Below are positions 24,361 to 33,079 of a DNA stretch of 45,314 nucleotides, piece after piece (the stretch's first letter is position 1; each line of letters begins with the position of its first letter). This DNA comes from Siminovitchia thermophila. GTDB lineage: Bacteria > Bacillota > Bacilli > Bacillales > Bacillaceae_C. Under the pieces are notes generated by a model, which was not told the DNA's origin, made no database searches, and saw nothing but the letters and a program-made list of their open reading frames with translations. The stretch lies in contig NZ_JAFBFH010000038.1 in assembly GCF_016909185.1 (NCBI RefSeq), positions 1 through 45,314 of the forward strand, given 5' to 3'. The translations under genes were made by a program, and so were the position numbers.

Positions 24361-24798
24361 ATGAGACTGACAAATTATACGGACTACTCATTGCGAGTTT
24401 TAATATATTTGGCTTCCAAAAAACAAGACGAGCTGTCCAATATTACGGAGATTGCGGAAGCGTATGGCATTTCTAGAAACCACTTGATGAAAGTCATTCA
24501 TGAGCTTGGAAAAATGGGGGTTATTCAAACAATCCGCGGGCGTAACGGCGGCATAAAACTGGCACTACCTCCTGAAGAAGTCAATATTGGGAAGATTGTC
24601 AGACAGACCGAAGATGACTTTAATCTCGTGGAATGTTTTGGAGATGGCCCTTCGAATTGTGTTATTTCTCCGGTATGTGGTTTAAAACATGTATTGAATC
24701 GTGCCCTCTCCTCCTATTTGGCTGTTTTGGATGAATATACTTTGGCAGATATTATTCGAAATCCATATGATTACCGGGAACTCCTTGGAATCAAATAA
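24361..24798 (+). CDS. nsrR: Nitric-oxide-sensing repressor NsrR (Rrf2 family)
   Basis: A 145-residue Rrf2-family regulator. The N-terminal winged helix starts MRLTNYTDYSLRVLIYLA. The Fe-S ligands are C92, C100 and C106 (spacing C-x7-C-x5-C), identical to B. subtilis NsrR. The cluster reacts with NO and the protein then leaves its operators. Divergence from hmp and two dyads in the shared promoter region confirm the identity. The second of two adjacent ATGs is chosen by spacing to GGGTG. Confidence 0.92.
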   Translation: MRLTNYTDYSLRVLIYLASKKQDELSNITEIAEAYGISRNHLMKVIHELGKMGVIQTIRGRNGGIKLALPPEEVNIGKIVRQTEDDFNLVECFGDGPSNCVISPVCGLKHVLNRALSSYLAVLDEYTLADIIRNPYDYRELLGIK

Positions 24799-24869
24799 CG
24801 GATGAATTGGTTTGTCCTGCCAATATTGGTATGATAAAAATACATTTTTATCACAAAGGAGAATGTTGT

Positions 24870-26102
24870 ATGAGTCATTTTCAGGAACAGCTGGAAAAAT
24901 ACGCTGAACTGGCAGTCAAAGTAGGAGTTAATATTCAAACAGGACAGACGCTTTTTATTAACACTGCTTTGAACAGCGTTGAATTTATCCGGCTAATCGT
25001 CAAAAAAGCATATGAGGCCGGGGCAAAGAATGTCATCGTCAACTGGAATGATGACATCGTTTCCCGTTTAAAATATGATCTGGCTCCAGACGAAGTTTTT
25101 CATGAGTTTCCAAAGTGGCGGGCAAAAGAAATGGAAGAGCTTGCTGAGCAAGGTGCCGCTTTTATGTCGGTGGTCTCTTCCAGTCCCGACTTGCTGAAAG
25201 GCGTAGATCCGCAGCGCATTGCCAACTTTCAAAAAGCGGCGGGAACTGCTTTGCACAAATACCGCCAATATATCCAATCAGATAAAATAAGCTGGACCGT
25301 CATTGCCGCCCCTTCCGCGGATTGGGCCAAAAAAGTATTTCCGGATGCTCCTGCTGATGAACAAATTGATAAACTGTGGGAAGCAATCTTTCAAGCAACG
25401 AGAGCAGATCAGGAAGATCCGATTGCTGCGTGGAAAAAGCATGATCAATCGCTCCATGAAAAAGTGGATTATTTAAATAAAAAGCGCTATAAACAGCTTC
25501 ACTATAAAGCACCGGGGACAGACTTGACGATTGAACTCCCCGAAGGCCATCTCTGGGTCGGAGCAGGCAGCACAAATGAAAAAGGCGATGAATTTATGGC
25601 CAACATGCCAACAGAGGAAGTATTTACAGTGCCTCACAAGTTGGGGGTTAACGGTGTTGTAACGAATACGAAGCCGCTCAGCTATGGCGGAAACATTATT
25701 GACGGTTTTACCCTTACCTTTGAAAAAGGAAGAATTGTCGATGTCAAAGCGAAGGAAGGCGAAGAAATACTAAAAGGACTGATCGAAACAGACGAAGGCT
25801 CCCATTATTTAGGCGAAGTGGCGCTCGTACCGTTCAGCTCCCCCATTTCCCAGTCAAACATCTTATTTTACAACACCCTGTTTGACGAAAATGCCTCGAA
25901 CCATATTGCCATCGGAAGCGCTTATGCTTTTTGTCTTGAAGGAGGAAAAAACATGAGCCAGGCAGAACTGGAAGCAAAAGGGCTTAATACGAGCATAACC
26001 CATGTTGATTTCATGATCGGTTCAGACCAAATGGACATTGACGGCATTACAGAGAGCGGAAAGCGTGAACCTGTCTTCCGCAACGGAGAATGGGCATTTT
26101 AA
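24870..26102 (+). CDS. ampS: M29 family aminopeptidase (AmpS-like)
   Basis: A 410-residue metallopeptidase of family M29. Metal ligands of the family are in MANMPTEEVFTVPHK (E and H), ETDEGSHYLGEVALVP (E/E), and NASNHIAIGSAYAF. It would remove N-terminal residues from peptides in the cytoplasm. The ATG at 24870 is chosen because AAAGGAG is well placed; the longer frame to 24807 lacks a site. It is followed by a strong terminator whose 3' arm leads into the tandem array. Confidence 0.9.
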   Translation: MSHFQEQLEKYAELAVKVGVNIQTGQTLFINTALNSVEFIRLIVKKAYEAGAKNVIVNWNDDIVSRLKYDLAPDEVFHEFPKWRAKEMEELAEQGAAFMSVVSSSPDLLKGVDPQRIANFQKAAGTALHKYRQYIQSDKISWTVIAAPSADWAKKVFPDAPADEQIDKLWEAIFQATRADQEDPIAAWKKHDQSLHEKVDYLNKKRYKQLHYKAPGTDLTIELPEGHLWVGAGSTNEKGDEFMANMPTEEVFTVPHKLGVNGVVTNTKPLSYGGNIIDGFTLTFEKGRIVDVKAKEGEEILKGLIETDEGSHYLGEVALVPFSSPISQSNILFYNTLFDENASNHIAIGSAYAFCLEGGKNMSQAELEAKGLNTSITHVDFMIGSDQMDIDGITESGKREPVFRNGEWAF

Positions 26103-26127
26103 ACACCCTATTAGACCTGCCATGACC

Positions 26128-26168
26128 ACCCGCGGATACCCTTATCAGTTATCCGCGGGTATTTTTCT
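26128..26168 (+). terminator. Terminator after ampS
   Basis: ACCCGCGGATA and TATCCGCGGGT form an 11-bp perfect stem followed by ATTTTTCTC. The 3' arm plus T-tract is nearly identical to the unit of the array that follows. Confidence 0.85.
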
Positions 26169-26170
26169 CT

Positions 26171-26486
26171 TATACGCGGGTATTTCTCCTTATACGCGAG
26201 TATTTTCCTCTATACGCGGGTATTTTCCTCTATACGCGGGTATTTTCCTTTATACGCGGGTTTTTTTCTCTATACGCGGGTATTTTTCTTTATACGCGGG
26301 TATTTTCCTCTATACGCGGGTATTTTCCTCTATACGCGGGTATTTTCCTCTATACGCGGGTATTTTCCTCTATACGCGGGTATTTTTCCTCTATACGCGG
26401 GTATTTTCCTCTATACGCGGGTAGTATTTTTCTCTATACGCGGGTATTTTTCTCTATACGCGGGTATTTTTCTTTATACGCGGGTA
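26171..26486. repeat. 20-bp tandem array, 16 copies
   Basis: The unit TATACGCGGGTATTTTCCTC recurs at 26171, 26191, 26211 and so on to 26371, every 20 bases. It then appears at 26392, 26412, 26435, 26455 and 26475, with small length shifts. The frame it opens (repeated GYF/YTR words) is a by-product, since 20 is not a multiple of 3. Confidence 0.95.
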
Positions 26487-26585
26487 CACCGCGGTTTGTC
26501 TGCTGCTTATTTGCCACCCGCCAAACCGCCAATATGGGCTGCAGCGTTGCTTTCCACCATCCACTGGAAAGCAATGCAAATATTA

Positions 26586-26616
26586 CATAAAAAAATCGGG
26601 CTGATATGCCCGATTT
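26586..26616 (-). terminator. Terminator of the 65-aa acidic-protein gene
   Basis: AAATCGGGC and GCCCGATTT form a 9-bp perfect stem with a run of T on the minus strand. Confidence 0.75.
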
Positions 26617-26688
26617 CCCAATTCTTTCCACGATCTGTTATGTTTCGTCAATTTATTGCTCTTTGGAAACAACTCTACTTTCGCCTCA

Positions 26689-26886
26689 TTAATAATAATC
26701 CAGTTCTGTTTCCCAGTTGTAGCCATCATCCCCAGTAGATTCCTCTTGACCATGGAAACGTATATCTCTCATTCCCGGTGCGCCTTCCTCTGTCTTTCCT
26801 TTGACTACTAAACGATCATCCCAACGCCTAATGAGCAATGTGCCATCCGGGTTACATCTGATTTTCTTCGTCAGCTTGTCCATCAT
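26689..26886 (-). CDS. Small acidic hypothetical protein
   Basis: A 65-residue soluble protein beginning MMDKLTKKIRCNPDGTLLIRR with an acidic C-terminus (EESTGDDGYNWETELDYY). I do not recognise its family. The start at 26886 is chosen from GGGGGAG 5 bases upstream; a second ATG follows at 26883, and the frame up to 26943 lacks a site. A clean ribosome site, a dedicated terminator at 26586 and an isolated position support a real gene. Confidence 0.65.
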   Translation of the reverse strand: MMDKLTKKIRCNPDGTLLIRRWDDRLVVKGKTEEGAPGMRDIRFHGQEESTGDDGYNWETELDYY

Positions 26887-27078
26887 GACATCTCCCCCTA
26901 TCCATAAATTGATTCCTAAAATAAAGAGACAAGAGACGTCCATGGCCGATGAAGGTGCAAAGCATATTTAACAATTCCCGTATTTTTATATACTTAAACT
27001 TCTTTTTTGAAAAATTTTTACCTAGCCTGAACACAATGATATAATATGATCAGTTTTGACTACTTAGAGGTGATTAGG

Positions 27079-27594
27079 ATGGTTGAGCAACTTGAAAAAA
27101 AGATGAGAGAAACAATAACAATTAAGACAAGCCATGTATCACCGCCTGATACGAATCATCACGGCAATTTATTCGGAGGAAAATTAATGTCCCATATTGA
27201 TGACGTGGCTTCTATCGCAGCTACCAAATTTGCCAGGAAACCCGTCGTAACAGCTTCAACAGATTCAGTTGATTTTTTTAAACCCATCCGAATTGGAGAT
27301 GCCGTTACGTTGGAAGCAATTGTCACCAGGAGCGGACGGACTTCGATGGAAGTGTTTGTCAAAGTCGTTTCCGAACATTTATTATCTGGAGAAAAATCCA
27401 TTGCGGCTTTTTCGTTTCTAACATTCGTTGCTTTAGACGAAAATGGAAATCCGTCCCCTGTTCCAAAAGCAGTTCCCGAATCCGAGGAAGAACGCTGGCT
27501 TCATGAAACGGCCCAAACTCGGGCGGCCCACCGTAAAAAAAGAAAAAAGGAAAGCAAGGAATTAGCCGAATTCTTCTCAAAGATTGCATTATAA
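27079..27594 (+). CDS. Acyl-CoA thioesterase (YkhA-like hotdog)
   Basis: A 171-residue hotdog-fold acyl-CoA hydrolase. The family core is PPDTNHHGNLFGGKLMSHIDDVASIAA near 24-50, with the Asn/His...GG and the catalytic Asp on the hot-dog helix, then DSVDFFKPIRIGDAV and the strand SGRTSMEVFVKV. The lysine-rich tail (RKKRKKESKELAEFF) is typical of YkhA. The ATG at 27079 follows AGAGGTG. It is a single gene. Confidence 0.88.
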   Translation: MVEQLEKKMRETITIKTSHVSPPDTNHHGNLFGGKLMSHIDDVASIAATKFARKPVVTASTDSVDFFKPIRIGDAVTLEAIVTRSGRTSMEVFVKVVSEHLLSGEKSIAAFSFLTFVALDENGNPSPVPKAVPESEEERWLHETAQTRAAHRKKRKKESKELAEFFSKIAL

Positions 27595-27860
27595 TACAGG
27601 CGACCTTAAGCCATGCACATGTCAGTTCCTTATGATGTATGATTATCTTTTTGGATTGACGGAGCCCTTCCGGTCTCCTCTTGCGTTTCGCATTATTGGT
27701 TTAACCTTACAACTACTAACTGCCAGAGAAACCAATCGCATTTGATAGCGAACTATCCCTTCGTTAGTATTTTGCGACAGACCGATTATCATTGGCTGGT
27801 CGGTAGCTCTAGCTCCAGCAACCAGCCTAAAACAGAAGAACAAAAAGAGCCCGAACGTAA
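27595..27860. other. Intergenic stretch without a supported gene
   Basis: Short open frames on both strands lack ribosome sites and recognisable sequence. A word ACTAACTGCCAG resembles the end of dispersed family A, but the match is too short to claim a copy. Confidence 0.3.
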
Positions 27861-28005
27861 AAGGGACCGGGACAGAACCCTGTAAAAATGAATATACCGC
27901 GTGAATTCAAGTTTGAAAACCTGGTAAGTACCTCTTGATTTCACGCGGTTTTATTCTAACGATTTTTACGAGTATCAATCAGCTTTTAACTTGTGTCCCA
28001 GCCCC
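27861..28005 (+). repeat. Nested palindromic element, family B (copy 2)
   Basis: The ends GGGACCGGGACA and TGTCCCAGCCCC are inverted. The inner ACCGCGTGAATTCAAG / CTTGATTTCACGCGGT palindrome and the flanking TTTTTACAGGG / CGTAAAAATCGT blocks match copy 1 at 14353-14483 in opposite orientation. Confidence 0.8.
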
Positions 28006-28015
28006 AATTCCATTC

Positions 28016-28150
28016 ATCTCATGCCATACACGTCGACAAGCATCTGAAAACCTACGATAAAAACAACATTCTATTTACCTCATGCCGCTGCCATATACAC
28101 ACTGACAAACATCTGAAAACCTATGATCAAAACAACAATTCTACTTATCT
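28016..28150. repeat. Imperfect tandem duplication
   Basis: Two imperfect copies of about 65 bases share the words CTCATGCC, GACAA(G/A)CATCTGAAAACCTA and AACAACATTCTA / AACAACAATTCTA. No gene is associated. Confidence 0.6.
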
Positions 28151-28375
28151 TCTCTTTCCACCAGTGCTTATTACAAATTAGTTAAATTTGTATAACAAGC
28201 GCCGGGAAGATCTTCCATAAACCGCTACATTTCAATGCTTTTTAATCTGCATAAGCTGTTTTTCTGTAACAAAGCCGTTCTGCCATAATATGTAAGAAGA
28301 ATTCTTGTACCAAATTGATTATACTTTTATATATGCAAAGCATGGACTTTATAATAAAAAGGCAAGGTGGTACAT

Positions 28376-29383
28376 ATGTTTTCAAATCTTGAAATCGGAA
28401 TCGATCTTGGCACGGCGAACGTACTCGTGCATACAAAAAATAAGGGTATAGTTTTAAATGAACCTTCCGTCGTTGCAGTTAATGCGGATACGAAGCAAGT
28501 AATAGCGGTGGGGTCAGAAGCAAAGGATATGATCGGAAAAACACCTGCTAACATCATTGCTGTGCGGCCATTACGTGATGGCGTTATTGCAGACTTTGAT
28601 ATTACAAGTCAAATGCTGAAGCATGTGATGAAAAAAGCCGCAAAGACGGTGGGTGTTGCGATCAGGAAGCCCGATGTCGTCGTTTGTACTCCTTCAGGCG
28701 CCACCTCTGTTGAAAGACGGGCCATCCATGATGCGGTCAAATCTTGCGGAGCGAAAAATGTCCATTTGATCGAAGAGCCTGTTGCCGCTGCTATCGGAGC
28801 GGATCTTCCAGTTGAAGAACCTGTCGCAAACGTCATTGTCGATATCGGCGGGGGCACCACGGAAGTCGCCATTATTTCGTACGGCGGAGTCGTTAATTGC
28901 AACACGGTCCGCATAGGCGGAGACCTCTTGAATGAAAATATTATCCAGCATGTGCGGAAAGGATATAATTTACTGATTGGTGAAAGAACAGCGGAAAATA
29001 TTAAAATAGAAATTGGTTACGCCTTGATTGAACATCCAGAACAAACAATGGCCGTTCGCGGTCGCGACCTCGTTACAGGTTTGCCAAAAACCATTACGCT
29101 TAGGTCAACCGAAATTCAGGAAGCCATAAAAGAATCATTGCTTCATATTTTAGAAGCAATCCGGGCCACACTGGAAAATTGTCCGGCGGAATTGAGCGGT
29201 GACATTGTTGACCATGGGGTCGTTTTATCCGGTGGCGGAGCCCTGTTAAACGGCATGAAAGAATGGCTTAGTGATGAAATCATCGTTCCCGTCCATATTG
29301 CCCCGAATCCGCTCGAATCAGTGGCTGTCGGAACTGGCCGGGCCTTGCGATTTATTAATAAATTGCAAACAACTGGAAAATAA
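28376..29383 (+). CDS. mreBH: MreBH rod-shape actin homologue
   Basis: A 335-residue bacterial actin. The phosphate loops are [19 protein letters not shown] at the N-terminus and [13 protein letters not shown] near 160. The adenine motif is [11 protein letters not shown] near 290. The MreB/Mbl/MreBH group is unmistakable. Sequence details ([36 protein letters not shown]) and its solo location, away from mreCD and spoIIQ-mbl, favour MreBH. It forms filaments under the membrane and guides lateral wall synthesis or hydrolases. The ATG at 28376 follows AAGGTGG. In B. subtilis the gene is SigI-controlled; I could not see a SigI promoter here. Confidence 0.9.
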   Translation: MFSNLEIGIDLGTANVLVHTKNKGIVLNEPSVVAVNADTKQVIAVGSEAKDMIGKTPANIIAVRPLRDGVIADFDITSQMLKHVMKKAAKTVGVAIRKPDVVVCTPSGATSVERRAIHDAVKSCGAKNVHLIEEPVAAAIGADLPVEEPVANVIVDIGGGTTEVAIISYGGVVNCNTVRIGGDLLNENIIQHVRKGYNLLIGERTAENIKIEIGYALIEHPEQTMAVRGRDLVTGLPKTITLRSTEIQEAIKESLLHILEAIRATLENCPAELSGDIVDHGVVLSGGGALLNGMKEWLSDEIIVPVHIAPNPLESVAVGTGRALRFINKLQTTGK

Positions 29384-29403
29384 GAGTAACACTACGAAAA
29401 TAG

Positions 29404-29446
29404 GAAACAACCATGGACGGAAATCAACTTTCCGTACCATGGTTTC
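29404..29446. terminator. Hairpin between convergent mreBH and floT
   Basis: GAAACAACCATGGACGGAAA pairs with TTTCCGTACCATGGTTTC, with two small bulges. Tails are only moderately T-rich. Confidence 0.65.
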
Positions 29447-29478
29447 GTTCCATAGTTCCGTAACATGGTTTCTATGCG

Positions 29479-31017
29479 TTATACAGTCTCCCCTTGAGTG
29501 GTTTCTGTTTCTTCTTTCGCGCCTCTCAAATCATATGTCCCTCCGACCAGGCTGTCATACGTATTTTTGCCGGAAAGGTTTTCCAAAAGTTCCTTCACAT
29601 CGATTCCCGAAGATGCTTTCAGTGTCTCCTGCATCGTGGCCATCAGATTTGTGGCGTACCCACTCACTTTGTTCGCTCCGCCATCACCGCCTGCGCCTGT
29701 ATCAACAACGGTAATTTTATCAATATTTCCAAGAGGGGCGGCGACTTGTTTGGCATATTCAGGAAGCATTTTCAAAACCATATCGAGAACTGCCGCCTGT
29801 CCGTATTGTTCGAAAGCTTCCGCCACTTTGCGTTTTGCTTCCGCTTCGGAAATCCCTTTCAGGCGGATCACTTCGGCTTCGGTCTCCCCTTTCGCTCGCT
29901 CGGCATCCGCTTTGGCGATTCCATCTAGCCGAACGCGCTCAGCATCTGCTTTAGCGGTAGCTTCCACCCGATATTTATGGGCATCCGCTTCAGCAATTTG
30001 TCTCATTTTTTCGGCCGTCGCTCCTTGCTCAACCGCATAACGATCGGCATCTGCTTTTTTCTTCACTTCAGAATCATACTGACGTTCGCGTCTTAAAATT
30101 TCTTTTTCTTCCAATTCTATTTGCTTTTGACGTTCAATAATTTTGATTTGCATTTCTTGTTCGGTTACTTCCTGCTTGGAGCGGGCAGATTCAAGATCAT
30201 ACGCTTGGTCCGCGCTCGCCTTGGCAATCTCTTGCTCGCGCCGAAACTCGGCCATTTTCAATTGATTGATTTTTTCCGCTTCAGCAATCTCCGTCGCCCT
30301 TTCAAGCTCCGCTTTCTTTGCTTCTTTTGCCGCTTCCGCCCGCTTAATCCGCGTTTCTTTTTCCGCGTCGGCCGTTGCGATATCCGCGTCCCGTTTTACT
30401 TGGGCGATTCGGGGTTTTCCAAGTGAATCCAAGTATCCATTTTTATCGCGAACTTCTTTGATAGTAAATGAGACGATGATCAATCCCATTTTGGCCAAAT
30501 CTTGTGAAGCTACCCGCTGTACTTCCTGGGAAAATTTGTCGCGGTTTTTATAAATTTCTTCGACTGTCATGGAACCGAGGATGGAGCGGAGATGTCCCTC
30601 CAATACTTCTTTCGCTTCATTTTCGCGCTCTTCTTTCGTTTTTCCCAAAAATTGTTCAGCGGCGGTTGCGATCTCGCTTATGGAGCCGCCGATTTTAATG
30701 ATCGCCGTTCCATCTGCCATGACCGGCACGCCTTGCTCTGTATAAACTTCAGGTGTTGTTACTTCAAGTTTGCTCGATAAAAGGCTTAATGGTTGGGCCT
30801 GTTGAAAAACAGGAAGGATAAAAGCTCCTCCGCCACGAATGATTTTAATTTTATTACCCGCATCATCGACGTGAACATTTTTCCCTCCCAAATAGCTTCC
30901 TGTTACAATTAAAGCTTCATCCGGACCCGCCGTACGGTATTTCGTGATGATGATAGCAAGCAAGGCAACCAGTATGAAAATAACAATGCCGACAACAATC
31001 CAAACGCCAACTCCCAT
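29479..31017 (-). CDS. floT: Flotillin-like protein FloT
   Basis: A 512-residue flotillin (B. subtilis YuaG). An N-terminal membrane segment (VWIVVGIVIFILVALLAIII) is followed by the SPFH/band 7 domain (GPDEALIVTGSYLGGKNV ... ITKEV-like IVSFTIKEVRDKNGYLDSLGKPR). A long Ala/Glu/Lys-rich flotillin coiled coil follows (about 200-400, with EAEVIRLKGISEAEAKRK), then a Gly-rich tail. It organises membrane microdomains and sits 15 bases after its NfeD-like partner YuaF. Confidence 0.95.
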   Translation of the reverse strand: MGVGVWIVVGIVIFILVALLAIIITKYRTAGPDEALIVTGSYLGGKNVHVDDAGNKIKIIRGGGAFILPVFQQAQPLSLLSSKLEVTTPEVYTEQGVPVMADGTAIIKIGGSISEIATAAEQFLGKTKEERENEAKEVLEGHLRSILGSMTVEEIYKNRDKFSQEVQRVASQDLAKMGLIIVSFTIKEVRDKNGYLDSLGKPRIAQVKRDADIATADAEKETRIKRAEAAKEAKKAELERATEIAEAEKINQLKMAEFRREQEIAKASADQAYDLESARSKQEVTEQEMQIKIIERQKQIELEEKEILRRERQYDSEVKKKADADRYAVEQGATAEKMRQIAEADAHKYRVEATAKADAERVRLDGIAKADAERAKGETEAEVIRLKGISEAEAKRKVAEAFEQYGQAAVLDMVLKMLPEYAKQVAAPLGNIDKITVVDTGAGGDGGANKVSGYATNLMATMQETLKASSGIDVKELLENLSGKNTYDSLVGGTYDLRGAKEETETTQGETV

Positions 31018-31032
31018 TACTTTATTCCCCCT

Positions 31033-31566
31033 TTATGTAAAATTTTTCTTGTAAGGAACAACATATAAAACACCATTCTTTACTTCAACGACAAGCACTT
31101 CAGTTCCTTCTGGAATTGCAGCAGCTTCCTCAAAGCTGGCTGAAGGCTTGGAAATACTTCCGCTGTAACTGTCGATAATGACTTCCCCGTATCCTTCTTT
31201 CGGTATAGGAATGATTGTTTTCCCGATTCTTCCCTCTAATGATTGTTCCGTATAACTTAACGATTGTTCAGCAGAAGATAGTGGAATCAGTACAAATACG
31301 TTAAGAAGGGTATCCAAAAGCAGAGCGGCAAAAGCGGCAATTCCCACAATCAGCATGCTGTTTAGAGGCGTGGTCGTTTCGAGAATATATCCTCCGGCTG
31401 AGAAAAAAGTGATAAAAGCAAAGATGAGAACAGGGTGGAGAAAAGGGGAAACTTCGCCAATTCCTTCCAGCACATCTCCAAATAATAAATATAAAATGCT
31501 TAGACTTCCTGAAACGATTAATAATATTAAATAAACCGTCTCGATCGGCATACCAAAAAGAGTCAT
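31033..31566 (-). CDS. yuaF: NfeD-like membrane protein YuaF
   Basis: A 177-residue protein with three or four N-terminal membrane helices (YLILLIVSGSLSILYLLFG, VLIFAFITFFSAGGYILE, LNSMLIVGIAAFAALLLDT). A C-terminal OB-fold of the NfeD type follows (GRIGKTIIPIPKEGYGEVIID, IPEGTEVLVVEVKNGVLYVVP). It is the usual operon partner of flotillin, directly upstream. ATG 31566 is chosen by spacing from AAAGGA; a GTG at 31572 is also possible. Confidence 0.88.
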   Translation of the reverse strand: MTLFGMPIETVYLILLIVSGSLSILYLLFGDVLEGIGEVSPFLHPVLIFAFITFFSAGGYILETTTPLNSMLIVGIAAFAALLLDTLLNVFVLIPLSSAEQSLSYTEQSLEGRIGKTIIPIPKEGYGEVIIDSYSGSISKPSASFEEAAAIPEGTEVLVVEVKNGVLYVVPYKKNFT

Positions 31567-31691
31567 CGACACTCATTCCTTTTATCATATTTTATTTTTT
31601 TGAACATCCCACCTTTTCTATCATTCCGATAATCTATATACGTAATTGATTAGTCATTCGTTTCATTTTTTGCAAAAGTTTTTATTTTTCC

Positions 31692-32327
31692 TCATGAAAA
31701 TTTGTGGAGTGACGATTTTCTTTGAAACTCTCGTCTGCACAAGCGGACGAGCAAATAAACGAATGGCGTATCAAAAATGGCCATTACAAATTTAAAGGAA
31801 TACTGGGTCAAAATAAGCCCGGCGAGTGCCCCGACAGGCATCGTTCCGTAAAAGGCAATTGTAATAAAAATAGTTGTGTCTACCAGCTGACTCGTCATCG
31901 TTGATGCATTGTTCCGAATCCAAAGACCTTTATCCCCGTGCCGTTCTTTCAACTTGTGAAACAATGCCACATCCAAATTTTGGCTGATGAGAAAGGAAAC
32001 CAAGCTGGCAATCGTAACGCGGAATCCAGAAGTAAAAATGGCTTCAAACTCAGCTTGATTTTGATAAAAAGGTGCCGCGGGCAGCTTGATCGCGACATAT
32101 ATAAAAATAACCGCCAATATTTGCGTAATAAGACCCGCCATCACTGTTTGCTTTGCAGCTTCCTTTCCATATACTTCCGTAATCGTATCGGTAATCGGAT
32201 AAGTAAAGATATAAATGATCACAGCGGCCGGCAGGACGACCCAATTTCCAATGCTAATCAGTTTTACCGCCAATATATTGGACAAAACCAACAGGCCGAC
32301 AAACGCTCCGTTTAAATAAAAAAGCAT
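31692..32327 (-). CDS. Queuosine precursor transporter (YhhQ/VUT family)
   Basis: A 211-residue membrane protein with six helices. Family features are IFTYPITDTITEVYGKEAAKQTV near 40-62, SFLISQNLDVALFHKLKERHG, and WIRNNASTMTSQLVDTTIFITIAFYG. YhhQ/QueT-type proteins import preQ0 or preQ1. It starts one base after the queF stop and is therefore co-translated. The preQ1-I riboswitch upstream of queF controls both, which supports the substrate call independently. Confidence 0.9.
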   Translation of the reverse strand: MLFYLNGAFVGLLVLSNILAVKLISIGNWVVLPAAVIIYIFTYPITDTITEVYGKEAAKQTVMAGLITQILAVIFIYVAIKLPAAPFYQNQAEFEAIFTSGFRVTIASLVSFLISQNLDVALFHKLKERHGDKGLWIRNNASTMTSQLVDTTIFITIAFYGTMPVGALAGLILTQYSFKFVMAIFDTPFVYLLVRLCRREFQRKSSLHKFS

Positions 32328-32328
32328 T

Positions 32329-32826
32329 TTAGCGGTTATCCACTTTTTCAGGATACATATCGTGATTCATCAAGCGATATTCGGCCATTTGTTCGTATTT
32401 CGTGTCCGGCCTTCCATAATTGCAATAAGGGTCGATCGAAAGCCCGCCCCTTGGCGTAAACTTCCCCCACACCTCAATATATCGAGGATCAAGCAATTGA
32501 ATCAAATCGTTCATGATAATGTTGACACAGTCCTCATGAAAATCTCCATGATTCCGGAAGCTGAACAGATACAATTTTAACGACTTGCTCTCCACAATTT
32601 TTGTATCCGGAATATAACTGATATACAACGTGGCAAAATCCGGCTGGTGTGTCTGAGGGCACAGTGATGTAAATTCCGGACAGTTAAATTTAATAAAATA
32701 GTCGCGGTTTACATGCAAATTATCAATCGCCTCCAACACTTCCGGTGAGTAATGAAATAAGTATTTCGTTTCCTTGTTTCCCAAGAGCTTCAAATCTTTT
32801 AAACGATCTTCCTGTCTTTCAGTCAT
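32329..32826 (-). CDS. queF: NADPH-dependent 7-cyano-7-deazaguanine reductase QueF
   Basis: A 165-residue unimodular QueF that reduces preQ0 nitrile to preQ1 amine in queuosine synthesis. The catalytic Cys is C56 in [16 protein letters not shown], with D63 nearby. The NADPH motif is [20 protein letters not shown]. It is the first gene of a two-gene operon with the precursor transporter; queC, queD and queE are absent from the window. GGGAGG lies 7 bases before the ATG but is inside a hairpin (32834-32858). Confidence 0.93.
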   Translation of the reverse strand: MTERQEDRLKDLKLLGNKETKYLFHYSPEVLEAIDNLHVNRDYFIKFNCPEFTSLCPQTHQPDFATLYISYIPDTKIVESKSLKLYLFSFRNHGDFHEDCVNIIMNDLIQLLDPRYIEVWGKFTPRGGLSIDPYCNYGRPDTKYEQMAEYRLMNHDMYPEKVDNR

Positions 32827-32833
32827 AAAAAAA

Positions 32834-32858
32834 GCCTCCCTAAATAGTTTTTGGGAGG
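32834..32858 (-). promoter_or_regulatory. Hairpin sequestering the queF ribosome binding site
   Basis: On the minus strand CCTCCC pairs with GGGAGG, the queF Shine-Dalgarno, and CTTTTTTTATG follows. It may act as a second terminator or as a translation gate below the preQ1 aptamer. Confidence 0.55.
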
Positions 32859-32874
32859 AGGTTCAACTTATGGG

Positions 32875-32906
32875 CAAAAAATAAAGCCATATCTAACTGA
32901 TATGGC
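32875..32906 (-). terminator. Riboswitch-linked terminator
   Basis: GCCATATC and GATATGGC form an 8-bp stem followed by TTTATTTTTT on the minus strand, just downstream of the preQ1 aptamer. Confidence 0.8.
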
Positions 32907-32918
32907 GATTCTTATTAG

Positions 32919-32958
32919 CCATAGTTTTTTATAGAGGGTTGACGCTATGAACCTCTCC
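32919..32958 (-). ncRNA. PreQ1-I riboswitch aptamer
   Basis: On the minus strand the motif is AGAGGTTCATAGC, then GTCAACCCTCT, then ATAAAAAACTATGG. This is the P1 stem AGAGG/CCTCT with the A-rich tail of the preQ1-I class. It lies about 90 bases upstream of queF and is followed by a terminator, so preQ1 should reduce queF and transporter expression. Confidence 0.9.
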
Positions 32959-33079
32959 CAACATATCTTCCAACATCATACAAAATGCAAAACAGAACGT
33001 CAAACTTTTTTTTCACCATCATTTTCTGTAAAATGAATTTATATTTCAATCCAATATTGCCTTAGGAGGGAAGATCATC

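Noticed and set aside
26038-26424. Protein with repeated GYF/YTR words
   Set aside because: The frame starts inside ampS and is only the translation of a 20-bp repeat; there is no ribosome site and no constant protein period.
26145-26490. CRISPR array
   Set aside because: Units are contiguous 20-bp tandem repeats without unique spacers, and no cas genes are near.
27643-27843. 66-aa minus-strand ORF
   Set aside because: No start signals or family resemblance; it lies in repeat-rich intergenic sequence.
29494-30040. Plus-strand ORFs opposite floT
   Set aside because: They are antisense shadows of the Ala/Glu/Lys-rich flotillin coiled coil.
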